A stretch of 64,000 nucleotides of DNA from Albibacterium sp035514885 (GCF_035514885.1 NZ_DATJCH010000005.1:186001-250000), one strand, 5' to 3'; positions 35,791 to 45,269 are shown, numbered from the stretch's first letter. The notes: a model not told the origin generated them from the sequence alone. Program-made: numbers and translations.

Positions 35791-36758
35791 TAAAAGGAAT
35801 TATATATAAAGAGCCTGGTGGTGTTGATGTACTGACAATCGTTGAAATGGAAAGACCAGAGTGTAAGGATAATGAGGTTCTTATAAAGGTGGTTGCCTCA
35901 GGAGTTAATAAGCCAGATATTTTTCAACGTAAGGGGAATTATAATGCACCGGCTGGGGTAGTTCAGAATATTCTTGGATTGGAAGTGTCTGGTGTTATTG
36001 AGGAATGTGGGAAAGGAGTGGCTCGATGGAAAGTGGGAGATCAGGTATGTGCGCTATTAGCAGGTGGTGGTTACTCGAGTTGTGTCGTTGTCGATGAGAA
36101 CCATTGTTTGCCTAAACCAGCTAACCTAAGTTTTGTAGAAGCAGCTTCATTACCAGAAGTAATTTTTACTGTATGGCATAATCTGTTTCAACGAGGTGGA
36201 TTATTAAATGATGACAGAATTCTTATTCATGGAGGGAGTGGTGGAATTGGAGTTGCAGCCATTCAACTTGCAAGTATTTTTGGACATCAGGTGTATGTGA
36301 CTGCCGGGAATGATGATAAATGTCAGAAATGCATTGATTTAGGAGCAACAGTTGCTATTAATTATAATACTGAAGATTTTGAAGGAATACTAAAATCTAA
36401 TAAAGTTGATGTGATTCTGGATAGTATAGGCGGATCTTATTTTGAGAAGAACATAAATATTCTGAGAACTGACGGGAGACTAATTTATATCAATGCAGTT
36501 AAGGGAGCAAATGTTCAGCTTAATATTGGAAAGATAATGAAGGAGCGATTAACAATTTCTGGAAGTACATTGAGAAACCGTGATGCACAGTTTAAAGCTG
36601 ATCTTGCAAATGAAATTGAGAGAAATGTTTGGCCAAAAATCGAAGATGGTTTGTATAAACCTGTTATTTATAAGTCCTTCTCTTATGACAATGTAGCTAT
36701 TGCACATCAATTGATGGAGCGTGGAATCCATTTTGGAAAAATTGTTTTGGAATGGTAA
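35787..36758 (+). CDS. NAD(P)H:quinone oxidoreductase, zinc-free MDR family
   Basis: This medium-chain reductase of the quinone oxidoreductase (PIG3/QOR) type transfers hydride from NADPH to quinones or enals. The GroES-like start contains GVNKPDIFQRKGNYNAP, typical of QOR. The cofactor domain has ILIHGGSGGIGVAAIQLA, and the Cys/His zinc ligands of alcohol dehydrogenases are absent. The 323-residue length fits. Its ATG overlaps the stop of the outer-membrane protein gene (ATGA), so the two are translationally coupled, an unusual pairing of a barrel protein with a cytosolic reductase. Confidence 0.88.
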   Translation: MIKGIIYKEPGGVDVLTIVEMERPECKDNEVLIKVVASGVNKPDIFQRKGNYNAPAGVVQNILGLEVSGVIEECGKGVARWKVGDQVCALLAGGGYSSCVVVDENHCLPKPANLSFVEAASLPEVIFTVWHNLFQRGGLLNDDRILIHGGSGGIGVAAIQLASIFGHQVYVTAGNDDKCQKCIDLGATVAINYNTEDFEGILKSNKVDVILDSIGGSYFEKNINILRTDGRLIYINAVKGANVQLNIGKIMKERLTISGSTLRNRDAQFKADLANEIERNVWPKIEDGLYKPVIYKSFSYDNVAIAHQLMERGIHFGKIVLEW

Positions 36759-36810
36759 TATCACTTAGAATTCTATAAATCAAGTTGCCGTAAAATTCAA
36801 TATGATTTCC

Positions 36811-36818
36811 TAACTTTG
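36811..36818 (+). promoter_or_regulatory. -7 box (TAACTTTG) of guaA
   Basis: TAACTTTG fits TAnnTTTG exactly and ends 5 bases before the guaA ATG, so the mRNA leader should be about 2 bases. TTG at 36785-36787 is a possible -33 element, but the 23-base spacing is long. Confidence 0.6.
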
Positions 36819-36823
36819 GAACC

Positions 36824-38374
36824 ATGCAAGAAAAGATTATTATCCTTGATTTTGGCTCCCAATACACACAATTAATTGCACGGCGAGTTAGAGAATTGAG
36901 CGTTTATTGTGAGATTCACCCTTATAATAAACCGCCAGAAATTGATTCATCTGTAAGAGGTATTATTTTATCTGGAAGTCCATTTTCTGTTCATCAAGAA
37001 GATGCTCCCTTTTTTGACTATTCTACTATATATAAGCAACTACCCTTATTAGGAGTTTGCTACGGTGCTCAATATTTGGCTCAACATCTTGGTGGCGAAG
37101 TTAAAGCATCTAATGTAAGAGAGTACGGCAGGGCTAACCTTCAGTTTGTGGACGATACCAATCTTTTATTGAAAAATATATCTCCTAATTCTCAAGTTTG
37201 GATGTCGCATGGAGATACTATTTCGACAGTGCCTAATAAATTTAAGATTATTGCTAGCACAGACCATGTGAAAATTGCCGCGTATCAGATCGAGGATACT
37301 CAGACTTATGGTATTCAATTTCACCCAGAGGTAACCCATAGTATTGAAGGGAAAACCGTTATAGAGAATTTCCTAATTGATATTTGTGGATGCGCGCAAG
37401 ACTGGACTGCAGATATTTTTGTTGAAACTAGTATAAAAAGCCTTCGTGAACAAATAGGAGATGATCATGTTATATTAGCACTTTCCGGAGGGGTTGATTC
37501 TTCTGTAGCTGCAATTCTATTACATCATGCAATTGGTAAGAACCTTCACTGCATATTCGTTGACAATGGATTGTTGAGAAAGGGGGAATTTGAACAAGTT
37601 CTAGATTCATATAAACATATGGGCCTGAACATAAAGGGCATAGATGCTAAAGATAAATTCTATAAGCAGTTAGAAGGAATAAAAGATCCTGAAAGAAAAC
37701 GCAAAATTATTGGTGCTGGTTTTATTGAAGTATTTGATGATGCTGCACATGAAATAGGTAAAGAGTTGCCTGAAGGAGTGGAGGTTAAGTGGTTGGGACA
37801 GGGAACAATTTATCCAGATGTTATTGAGTCAATCTCTGTAAACGGTCCATCAGCTACTATAAAATCTCATCACAATGTGGGAGGTTTACCTGACTTTATG
37901 AAATTAAAGGTTGTAGAACCTTTGAGATCCTTATTTAAAGATGAGGTTCGAAGAGTAGGGAAGGCTTTAGAAATGGATCCTGTTATTTTAGGAAGGCATC
38001 CCTTTCCTGGACCAGGGTTGGGAATTCGTATATTGGGCGATGTAACAGCTGAAAAAGTAAGGATTTTACAAGAGGCAGATGCTATTTTTATACATAATTT
38101 GCGCGATTCTGGTTGGTATGATCAAGTTTGGCAGGCTGGAGCAATATTTCTTCCTGTCCAATCAGTAGGAGTAATGGGAGACGAAAGAACTTATGAACAT
38201 GTTATTTGTTTACGTGCTGTAGGGTCGATGGATGGAATGACTGCAGATTGGATTCATTTACCTTATGATTTATTATCAAAGATATCTAATGAAATTATTA
38301 ATCATGTTAAAGGAATCAATAGGGTTGTATACGACATTAGTTCAAAGCCGCCAGCAACGATTGAGTGGGAGTAG
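36824..38374 (+). CDS. guaA: GMP synthase (glutamine-hydrolysing)
   Basis: GuaA converts XMP to GMP. The class I glutamine amidotransferase domain has the nucleophile Cys79 in GVCYGAQYLA and the His/Glu pair in GIQFHPEVTHS. The ATP pyrophosphatase domain has the P-loop ALSGGVDSSVAA near residue 218, and the C-terminal dimerisation domain ends YDISSKPPATIEWE, the classical GuaA terminus. The 516-residue length is normal. The following lipoprotein gene begins inside its last codons. Confidence 0.97.
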   Translation: MQEKIIILDFGSQYTQLIARRVRELSVYCEIHPYNKPPEIDSSVRGIILSGSPFSVHQEDAPFFDYSTIYKQLPLLGVCYGAQYLAQHLGGEVKASNVREYGRANLQFVDDTNLLLKNISPNSQVWMSHGDTISTVPNKFKIIASTDHVKIAAYQIEDTQTYGIQFHPEVTHSIEGKTVIENFLIDICGCAQDWTADIFVETSIKSLREQIGDDHVILALSGGVDSSVAAILLHHAIGKNLHCIFVDNGLLRKGEFEQVLDSYKHMGLNIKGIDAKDKFYKQLEGIKDPERKRKIIGAGFIEVFDDAAHEIGKELPEGVEVKWLGQGTIYPDVIESISVNGPSATIKSHHNVGGLPDFMKLKVVEPLRSLFKDEVRRVGKALEMDPVILGRHPFPGPGLGIRILGDVTAEKVRILQEADAIFIHNLRDSGWYDQVWQAGAIFLPVQSVGVMGDERTYEHVICLRAVGSMDGMTADWIHLPYDLLSKISNEIINHVKGINRVVYDISSKPPATIEWE

Positions 38375-39569
38375 ATTAGCTGCATTTTTATTGCTACTTA
38401 TGTTTATAAGTAGTTGTTCTATATTAAAGCCTAGACCTTCTGCTCCGGTTACACCACCAGATGAAAAGCCGATAGAGTCGGAGCTTCCGGAAGACGATGT
38501 TGTAAAACCAATAAACGAAAGTGTAAACTCTATCGTATTATTGTTGCCATTTGAATTAGACAAGATAAAATCTGAACCAACAAGAGCTGATGTAAAACAT
38601 TCTGAGGTACCGCTTGACTTTTATCAGGGTTTTAAAGTAGCATTAGATAACCTAGTTCAGGAAGGATATAATTTTAAATTAACAGTCCTAGATACCCGAG
38701 ATAACACATCTCAAAATGCACGATTGGCAGTTACTCCAGAAGTTCAATCTGCAGATTTAATTGTTGGTCCAATTTTCCCCAAAGAAATTCCTGTATTTTC
38801 TAACGCTGGTAAATTAACCTATAGTCTTCAGGTCTCTCCGCTTGCAGCATCAAAACCCTCTCAATTTAATATTCCTAATTTGGTAAGCTTAGTCGCTCCT
38901 ATTGATCTTCATAGTGAAGGTTTAGCAGATTACTTGGATGATATTAAGAAGACAAATGATCGAATAATTATTATAAATAAGTTAGATGATGATAGTAGGG
39001 GATTCTTAAATCCTTTAAAGCAGAGTTTAACAAAAAAAGGTGTTAGCTATTCAGAAATTACTGATCTTAATCAGATAGGGGATATAGTTAGTACCAATGG
39101 GAAGAATTTTGTTGTATTGGGGACGCTTGATAGGTATTCAGTGAATTCAATTCTTGCGAGACTAGTTGAAACTCAAGCTCAGTTAGGTTTAACTATTGAG
39201 TTATTTGGCCACCCTAATTGGAGCAAAGCATCTTTTGATAGTATCAATTTAAACTTGCTTAAGACTAAAATAACTACTTCATATTATGTAAATACTTTTA
39301 AGTCGAATGTACGTGACTTCGAAAGGAAGTATATTGAAGAATTTAGAATAAAGCCTTCCGAATATGCATATAAAGGATTTGATACAGGTTATTTCTTTGG
39401 TTCTTTGTTAGGGAAATACGGTGCGGATTATCCTATCCATTTAACTTCTGAAGAGTATAACGGACTACAAACAAATTATAGGTTTGAGAAAAACTCCCAA
39501 TGGGGTTATGTTAATTCTTACATTCGTATTCTTCAGTTTGATGGAAATGACTACGTTCCTGTAAATTGA
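38361..39569 (+). CDS. Lipoprotein with periplasmic-binding-protein-like fold
   Basis: From the TTG at 38361 the protein opens with a short basic n-region, a hydrophobic core AAFLLLLMF and the lipobox ISSC, so it is a lipoprotein of about 402 residues. The open frame extends back to 38265, but that start lacks a sensible signal peptide and lies deep in guaA. After a Pro-rich linker the body (FYQGFKVALDNLV, ADLIVGPIFPKEIP, YKGFDTGYFFGSLLGKYG) resembles type I periplasmic-binding proteins, as in LpoA and the LysM/PBP1-type proteins often found beside guaA in Bacteroidota. No LysM domain is present. A cell-wall role is possible but unproven. Confidence 0.7.
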   Translation: MSGSRLAAFLLLLMFISSCSILKPRPSAPVTPPDEKPIESELPEDDVVKPINESVNSIVLLLPFELDKIKSEPTRADVKHSEVPLDFYQGFKVALDNLVQEGYNFKLTVLDTRDNTSQNARLAVTPEVQSADLIVGPIFPKEIPVFSNAGKLTYSLQVSPLAASKPSQFNIPNLVSLVAPIDLHSEGLADYLDDIKKTNDRIIIINKLDDDSRGFLNPLKQSLTKKGVSYSEITDLNQIGDIVSTNGKNFVVLGTLDRYSVNSILARLVETQAQLGLTIELFGHPNWSKASFDSINLNLLKTKITTSYYVNTFKSNVRDFERKYIEEFRIKPSEYAYKGFDTGYFFGSLLGKYGADYPIHLTSEEYNGLQTNYRFEKNSQWGYVNSYIRILQFDGNDYVPVN

Positions 39570-39592
39570 TTTGATTTTTCCTGAATATATTC

Positions 39593-40759
39593 ATGATTAA
39601 TGAAAAGCGGTTGGAGCAGCAGCTCCGTATATTTGAAAGGATTCTTCATGACTATAAGTTTGAAGAGCCATTGTCGAGGTTTTTAACGAGTTATTATAAA
39701 CAACATCGACAAATGGGTTCAAATGATAGAAGAATCGCAAGTAGATTACTTTATAATTATTTTCGGTTAGGACAAGGTCTTCCAGAGTTGCCTTTATTTA
39801 CGCGTTTGGCGATTTCGGAGTTGCTCTGTACAGATTCGCCTGATTTTCTAACATTAATACAGCCCAAATTGTTACCTCATACCAAGGAAAGTTTGGAAAT
39901 GAAGATTAATTATCTGGACAAGGAGTATGGTTTTTCTTTAAATTCAGTGTTTCCGTTTTCAGATAGGATTTCAAAATTGATTGATCTGGAAGGATTCATT
40001 TCAGGACATTTTATACAACCTGATTTGTTTATTCGTATTCATTCTGGTCAGGAAACTTCGGTTAAAAGAGTTTTAGATGAAAATGATATTAATTATAAAG
40101 AATTCGCTTCAAGTACTTTAGGCTTTGTTAATGGTAGCCAGTTGGATAAGATAAAGTCAATCCAGGGTAAATATGAGGTTCAAGATTTTAGCTCTCAGCA
40201 AACTGGAAGCCTTTTTAAAGCAAGAGCTGATGAAAGTTGGTGGGATGCTTGTTCTGGTTCAGGAGGTAAATCCATATTGTTGAAACAGTTGCATCCTGAG
40301 ATTAAATTACTTGTTTCTGATTCGCGGAATACGATATTGAGGAATCTGGATAGTCGCCTAGAGAATGCAAATATAACTGGGTATCGAAGGAAAATCATTG
40401 ATTTGACAAAGGATACAGATCCAATGCTCGGAAGTGAATTGTTTGATGGAGTTATATTAGATATTCCTTGTTCTGGTTCTGGAACATGGGGACGTACTCC
40501 AGAAGGAATGACCTCTTTCTCTGAAGAAAGATTAAATCATTATATAGGATTACAACGTCAGATTATTGAAAATGTAGTTAAACATGTACGGCCAGATAAG
40601 CCATTGATTTATATTACTTGTTCAGTATACAGACAAGAAAACGAGGATCAGGTTGCGTTTCTTGAGACAAAGGGTTTTAGAGTAGAAGAAATGACTTATT
40701 TTGAGGGTGCGCCTCACCATGCAGACACACTATTTGCTGCAAGATTGATTGCCAATTAA
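39593..40759 (+). CDS. RsmB/NOP family RNA (cytosine-5) methyltransferase
   Basis: This SAM-dependent methyltransferase is of the RsmB/Nop2 group, which modifies C5 of cytosine in rRNA or tRNA. The SAM motif is DACSGSGGKSILLKQL, motif IV is ILDIPCSGSGTW with the release cysteine, and motif VI is YITCSVYRQENEDQV with the nucleophilic cysteine. At 388 residues it lacks a full NusB-like N-terminal domain of classical RsmB, though the first 150 residues are helical. Its stop shares bases with the stop of marC on the other strand, so there is no room for a terminator between them. Confidence 0.88.
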   Translation: MINEKRLEQQLRIFERILHDYKFEEPLSRFLTSYYKQHRQMGSNDRRIASRLLYNYFRLGQGLPELPLFTRLAISELLCTDSPDFLTLIQPKLLPHTKESLEMKINYLDKEYGFSLNSVFPFSDRISKLIDLEGFISGHFIQPDLFIRIHSGQETSVKRVLDENDINYKEFASSTLGFVNGSQLDKIKSIQGKYEVQDFSSQQTGSLFKARADESWWDACSGSGGKSILLKQLHPEIKLLVSDSRNTILRNLDSRLENANITGYRRKIIDLTKDTDPMLGSELFDGVILDIPCSGSGTWGRTPEGMTSFSEERLNHYIGLQRQIIENVVKHVRPDKPLIYITCSVYRQENEDQVAFLETKGFRVEEMTYFEGAPHHADTLFAARLIAN

Positions 40760-41328
40760 AGTCCGGTATTTGAACGGAATAGCTTAATGGCTATTGCTAG
40801 TAGAATAATACCAAAAGCTTTTCTCAATACGCTTAAACCGGTTTTACCGAGCATTTTCTCAAGCAGATATGTATTCTTTAATACCAAATAAACTACCAGG
40901 AAATTAAGAAAAATTCCTATTATAATGTTTTGCGTCTCAAATTCTGTTTTAAGAGAAAGGAGAGTAGTTAATGAACCTGCTCCTGCTATTAAAGGGAATG
41001 CAAGAGGTATAATAGAGGCAGTTTCATAACTATCATCTTTAAATACAGTAATTCCCAGAACCATTTCCATCGCAATAAAAAATATCACCAAAGACCCTGC
41101 AATAGCAAATGACGCTACATCCACTCCAATTATATTAAGAAGTTGTTCTCCTATAAATAAGAAAGCAAGCATTATTCCCAATGCCACTAGACACGTTTTC
41201 TCTGGTTGGATTTTGCCAACCTTTTGTCTAAGATCAATGATAATAGGAATGGATCCTAGGATATCAATGATTGCAAATAGTATCATTGATACTGACAGAA
41301 TTTCTTTAAAATTGAAATACGTACTCAT
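40756..41328 (-). CDS. MarC family integral membrane protein
   Basis: This 190-residue inner-membrane protein has six hydrophobic helices, matching the MarC/UPF0056 family. Typical sequence includes ILFAIIDILGSIPIIIDL in the first helix and IPLAFPLIAGAGSLTTLLSL in the fourth. The function of MarC proteins is not known; the earlier link to multiple antibiotic resistance was not upheld. It starts 18 bases after the permease gene on the same strand and is likely co-transcribed with it. Confidence 0.88.
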   Translation of the reverse strand: MSTYFNFKEILSVSMILFAIIDILGSIPIIIDLRQKVGKIQPEKTCLVALGIMLAFLFIGEQLLNIIGVDVASFAIAGSLVIFFIAMEMVLGITVFKDDSYETASIIPLAFPLIAGAGSLTTLLSLKTEFETQNIIIGIFLNFLVVYLVLKNTYLLEKMLGKTGLSVLRKAFGIILLAIAIKLFRSNTGL

Positions 41329-41346
41329 GCCTTTAATTAAATTCTT

Positions 41347-42855
41347 TTATTCTTTATTATTTCTGGCTTCTGCACGGATTATACTATGTTTTCTGCCATA
41401 TAGGAGATAGATAACAATTCCGATTACCATCCAGATTGCTAATCTCTCCCAACTCTCGATTGGTAGGGATCCCATTAATATAACACATACAATTATACCT
41501 AATATAGGTATGAAAGGAACCCATGGTGTTCTAAATGGTCGGTGGATATTTGGTTCTGTTTTTCTTAGAACTATGATACCAATACATACTAATGTAAATG
41601 CAAATAATGCACCAATACTTACCATATGACCTAAATCCAGAATGGGAACGAATCCTGCGAAAAGGCTTACAAATATCATAAATACTAAATTGGTTTTCCA
41701 TGGTGTTTGTTTTTTGGATAGATCAGAAAACATTTTTGGTAATAATCCATCCTTACTCATACTATAAAACACTCTGCTTTGACCCAACAGCAATACTAAA
41801 ATTACCGAGGTGTAACCAGCAAGAATTGCTATCATCATAAATTGATTTAGGAAAGTATATCCTGTTACTGCGAATGCTGTCGTAACTGGTCTGGCATTAT
41901 TTTCAAATTCTGTATAGTTTGCCAGTCCTGTCATAACATAGGAAAACAAAAAATATAATATGGTACATACTAAAAGTGAACCGATGATTCCAATAGGCAT
42001 ATCCTTTTGTGGGTTTTTAGCTTCTTGTGCTGCAGTACTTACAGCATCGAAACCAATAAATGCGAAGAAAACGATTCCAGCACCTCTTAATATCCCCGTT
42101 ATGCCATATTCTCCGAAATACCCCTCTTTAAAAAAATCAAATAAGCCTATCTTGCCTGATTTTAACAATTCTTCTCCTTCATTGACAGGGATAAATGGGG
42201 TATGATTAGCTGTATTCATGAATGACCAGCCCAAACTGATAAAGATTAAAACAACAGCTACTTTTACTACTACAAGAACATTATTTACAAAGGAAGACTC
42301 TTCTGTTCCACGTATTAATAATAAAGATAGAAGGCATACAATTATGATTGCCGGTAAGTTAATGATACCACTTTCTATACCTCCACTAGCTGTCTGGTAT
42401 GTCTCCCAAGGTCCATGGAGGAATTGCTGGGATATATGAATGCCATATTCAGAAAGAAATTGGTTTAAGTATTGAGACCAACTTACTGCTACTGTTGCTG
42501 CACCTAGCGCATATTCTAATACAAGGTCCCATCCAATAATCCAAGCCATCCATTCACCCATGGTAGCATAAGAATATGTATAGGCACTTCCGGCTACTGG
42601 AATCATTGAAGCAAATTCAGCATAGCAAAGACCAGCAAGAGCACAAACGATAGCAGCAATTACAAACGATAGTGTTACAGCAGGTCCTGTATTTTCGGCT
42701 GCTACAATTCCTGTTAATGAAAACAAACCGGCACCAATGATCACACCTACCCCTAATGCAACTAAATGATATTTGGTTAAGGTTCTTTTCAATGTTCCAG
42801 AGCCGATTTCATTTGATTCAGCAATTAATTTTGATAATGATTTCTTGAATAGCAT
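41347..42855 (-). CDS. APC superfamily amino acid permease (CAT-like)
   Basis: This 502-residue inner-membrane transporter has 12-14 hydrophobic helices. The start KYHLVALGVGVIIGAGLFSLTG is the APC unwound-helix motif, AGLCYAEFASMIPVAGSAYTYSY is the CAT/YfnA consensus, and FFAFIGFDAVSTAAQEAKNPQKDMPIGI is also typical. Relatives carry cationic or branched-chain amino acids by proton symport; the exact substrate is unknown. A -7 box lies about 50 bases upstream and the hppA terminator lies just beyond that. Confidence 0.88.
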   Translation of the reverse strand: MLFKKSLSKLIAESNEIGSGTLKRTLTKYHLVALGVGVIIGAGLFSLTGIVAAENTGPAVTLSFVIAAIVCALAGLCYAEFASMIPVAGSAYTYSYATMGEWMAWIIGWDLVLEYALGAATVAVSWSQYLNQFLSEYGIHISQQFLHGPWETYQTASGGIESGIINLPAIIIVCLLSLLLIRGTEESSFVNNVLVVVKVAVVLIFISLGWSFMNTANHTPFIPVNEGEELLKSGKIGLFDFFKEGYFGEYGITGILRGAGIVFFAFIGFDAVSTAAQEAKNPQKDMPIGIIGSLLVCTILYFLFSYVMTGLANYTEFENNARPVTTAFAVTGYTFLNQFMMIAILAGYTSVILVLLLGQSRVFYSMSKDGLLPKMFSDLSKKQTPWKTNLVFMIFVSLFAGFVPILDLGHMVSIGALFAFTLVCIGIIVLRKTEPNIHRPFRTPWVPFIPILGIIVCVILMGSLPIESWERLAIWMVIGIVIYLLYGRKHSIIRAEARNNKE

Positions 42856-42906
42856 TTCGTTTCTCTTTTCAATAAACTAAATGTGATGTATAATTCGCTA
42901 ATATAT

Positions 42907-42914
42907 CAAACGTA
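42907..42914 (-). promoter_or_regulatory. -7 box (TACGTTTG) of the permease-marC operon
   Basis: The plus strand reads CAAACGTA, giving TACGTTTG on the minus strand, an exact TAnnTTTG, 51 bases ahead of the permease start. It is 15 bases downstream of the hppA terminator stem. Confidence 0.5.
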
Positions 42915-42929
42915 CAAATTTCTTGTTGA

Positions 42930-42974
42930 AATAATAAAGGCGACTTAATTATTTATTAAGTCGCCTTTATTATT
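42930..42974 (-). terminator. Terminator hairpin after hppA
   Basis: A perfect 20-bp stem pairs 42930-42949 with 42955-42974 around a 5-base loop. It contains GGCGACTTAAT and its complement. It lies 24 bases past the hppA stop on the minus strand, with a T-rich 3' arm (CCTTTATTATTT), and separates hppA from the permease operon. Confidence 0.85.
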
Positions 42975-42998
42975 GGGGTTTATAATTGGTAATAATAG

Positions 42999-45203
42999 TT
43001 AATATCTGACTATTTTAGGTTCGCTATTTTCTATAATAATCACTTTTTGAGTATCTTGTTTAATATTCTTTACTTCATGGTTAGGACCCACATTAATATG
43101 AGGAGCTATGATTAAAGATACGATTGACATTAGTTTAATCAAAATATTCATCGAAGGCCCCGAAGTATCTTTAAAAGGGTCACCCACAGTATCGCCAGTA
43201 ACAGATGCTTTATGCGGTTCTGAATTCTTATAGTGCATAGCACCATCTATTTCAACTCCCTTTTCAAATGACTTTTTAGCATTATCCCATGCTCCCCCAG
43301 CATTACTTTGAAACATACCCATTAATACACCAGAAACTGTTACCCCCGCCAATAGACCTCCAAGAACTTCTGGTCCAAAAGTGAATCCTACAATGATAGG
43401 AACCAGTAATGCTATCGCACCAGGCATCATCATTTCCCGAATAGAAGCTTTGGTTGAAATAGCAACACATTTGTCGTATTCCGGTTTTGCTTTATATTCC
43501 ATAATACCAGGAATTTCACGAAACTGACGTCGAACTTCTTTTACCATTTCCATAGCAGCTCGACCTACGGCAGAAATACAAAGAGCAGAGAAAATGAAAG
43601 GGATCATTGCACCAACAAACAAGCCTGCTAATACATCTGCATTATAAATGTCAATTTTGTCTATACCGGCCAATCCAACAAAGGCAGCAAATAAAGCAAG
43701 AGAAGTTAAAGCTGCAGAAGCGATAGCAAAACCTTTTCCTGTTGCTGCTGTAGTATTTCCAACTGCATCTAAATTGTCAGTACGATTTCTTACTTCATCA
43801 GGTAATTGACTCATCTCAGCAATACCTCCAGCATTGTCAGCAACTGGACCAAAAGCATCAATAGCTAATTGCATAGCAGTAGTAGCCATCATTCCGGCTG
43901 CAGCTATTGCAACGCCATAAAACCCTGCGAAATGATATGAACCGTAAATACCCCCGGCTAAAACTAAGATAGGTAACACGGTTGATTCCATTCCCACTGA
44001 AAGTCCGCCAATTATATTGGTTGCATGACCGGTAGAAGACTGTTTAATGATTGATAATACAGGTCTTTTCCCCATAGAGGTGTAATATTCTGTAATGATG
44101 CTCATTAAAGCACCTACGATTAAACCTACTATAATAGCTGAAAAAACATCTGTACTGGTAAACTCATAACCTCTTAATACCATATTTTCTGGCATAATCC
44201 ATTTAACGGCGAAGAAAGAAGCTATTGCAGTTAATATAATGGATGACCAGTTTCCTAAATTCAATGCATTCTGAACGCTATCAGTCTCTTGTTTTATACG
44301 AACAAAAAATGTAGAAATAATAGAAAAGATAAGACCCAAACCGGCAATAACCATAGGAAGTAAAATAGGAGCGATTCCACCAAAGTTGTCAATTGATTGT
44401 ATCTCGCGGCCTAAGACCATTGTGGCAAGTAATGTAGCAACAAATGATCCGAATAAATCAGCTCCCATTCCTGCAACATCACCTACGTTATCACCAACAT
44501 TATCTGCAATGGTGGCTGGGTTCCTAACATCATCCTCCGGAATTCCAGCCTCAACTTTACCCACTAAATCTGCACCAACGTCGGCAGCCTTTGTATATAT
44601 ACCACCACCCACACGTGCAAAGAGTGCTATTGATTCAGCTCCTAATGAAAAACCCGCTAAAACTTCTAAAGCTTTTTGCATGGCGAGTCCGTTTACTTCT
44701 CCACCGGTATTGATAACATAAATCTGATAGAAAACAATAAACAACCCTCCGAGGCCTAAAATGGCTAATCCTACCACTCCGATACCCATTACGCTTCCAG
44801 CAGTGAATGAGACTTTAAGCGCTTTTGAAAGACTTGTTCGGGCAGCTTGTGTTGTTCTAACGTTAGCCTTAGTTGCTATATTCATCCCAATATAACCTGC
44901 TAAAGCTGAAGTAAAAGCTCCAATAATGAAAGACACTGCTATTACCCAACTAGAGGTTTCTATTAAAGTACCGGAGTAGGCAAGTAATACAGCTGCTATA
45001 ACTACAAAATATGAAAGTACTTTCCATTCCGCTTTTAAAAAAGCCATTGCTCCGTCTGCAATATATCCTGCAAGAGTTTGCATATTTTCGTCTCCTGCGT
45101 CTTGCTTGTTTATCCAAGCACTTTTTGAAGCCATTATCAATAGGGCGATAATGCCGATAATTGGGATAAGGTAAATAAGGTTGTTTTGTAAGAGTTCCAT
45201 CAA
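42999..45203 (-). CDS. hppA: Membrane-bound proton/sodium-translocating pyrophosphatase
   Basis: This 16-helix inner-membrane enzyme couples pyrophosphate hydrolysis to ion pumping. Pyrophosphate-binding motifs are GGGIYTKAADVGADLVGKVE and DNVGDNVGD. The GNTTAATGKGF segment has Ala (about 486) where potassium-independent enzymes have Lys, so it should need K+. The sixth-helix region reads GADLFGSFVAT: it lacks the Glu of sodium pumps (DLFES) and of plant-type proton pumps (DLFGSYAE), while Glu190 appears in GAESIALFARVGGG in the previous helix. That pattern fits the Flavobacteria-type K+-dependent proton pump as I recall it. The hydrophilic C-terminal tail is specific to this protein. Confidence 0.93.
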   Translation of the reverse strand: MMELLQNNLIYLIPIIGIIALLIMASKSAWINKQDAGDENMQTLAGYIADGAMAFLKAEWKVLSYFVVIAAVLLAYSGTLIETSSWVIAVSFIIGAFTSALAGYIGMNIATKANVRTTQAARTSLSKALKVSFTAGSVMGIGVVGLAILGLGGLFIVFYQIYVINTGGEVNGLAMQKALEVLAGFSLGAESIALFARVGGGIYTKAADVGADLVGKVEAGIPEDDVRNPATIADNVGDNVGDVAGMGADLFGSFVATLLATMVLGREIQSIDNFGGIAPILLPMVIAGLGLIFSIISTFFVRIKQETDSVQNALNLGNWSSIILTAIASFFAVKWIMPENMVLRGYEFTSTDVFSAIIVGLIVGALMSIITEYYTSMGKRPVLSIIKQSSTGHATNIIGGLSVGMESTVLPILVLAGGIYGSYHFAGFYGVAIAAAGMMATTAMQLAIDAFGPVADNAGGIAEMSQLPDEVRNRTDNLDAVGNTTAATGKGFAIASAALTSLALFAAFVGLAGIDKIDIYNADVLAGLFVGAMIPFIFSALCISAVGRAAMEMVKEVRRQFREIPGIMEYKAKPEYDKCVAISTKASIREMMMPGAIALLVPIIVGFTFGPEVLGGLLAGVTVSGVLMGMFQSNAGGAWDNAKKSFEKGVEIDGAMHYKNSEPHKASVTGDTVGDPFKDTSGPSMNILIKLMSIVSLIIAPHINVGPNHEVKNIKQDTQKVIIIENSEPKIVRY

Positions 45204-45269
45204 TCGATTATTATTTAGAGTTAATATTGTAGGATAAATTGTTGTTCATAACTTCCATCAGGAATTAGT

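Noticed and set aside
44386..44721. 111-residue plus-strand open frame rich in Ser, Pro and Thr
   Set aside because: It is antisense to the most conserved part of hppA and reflects that gene's codon pattern.
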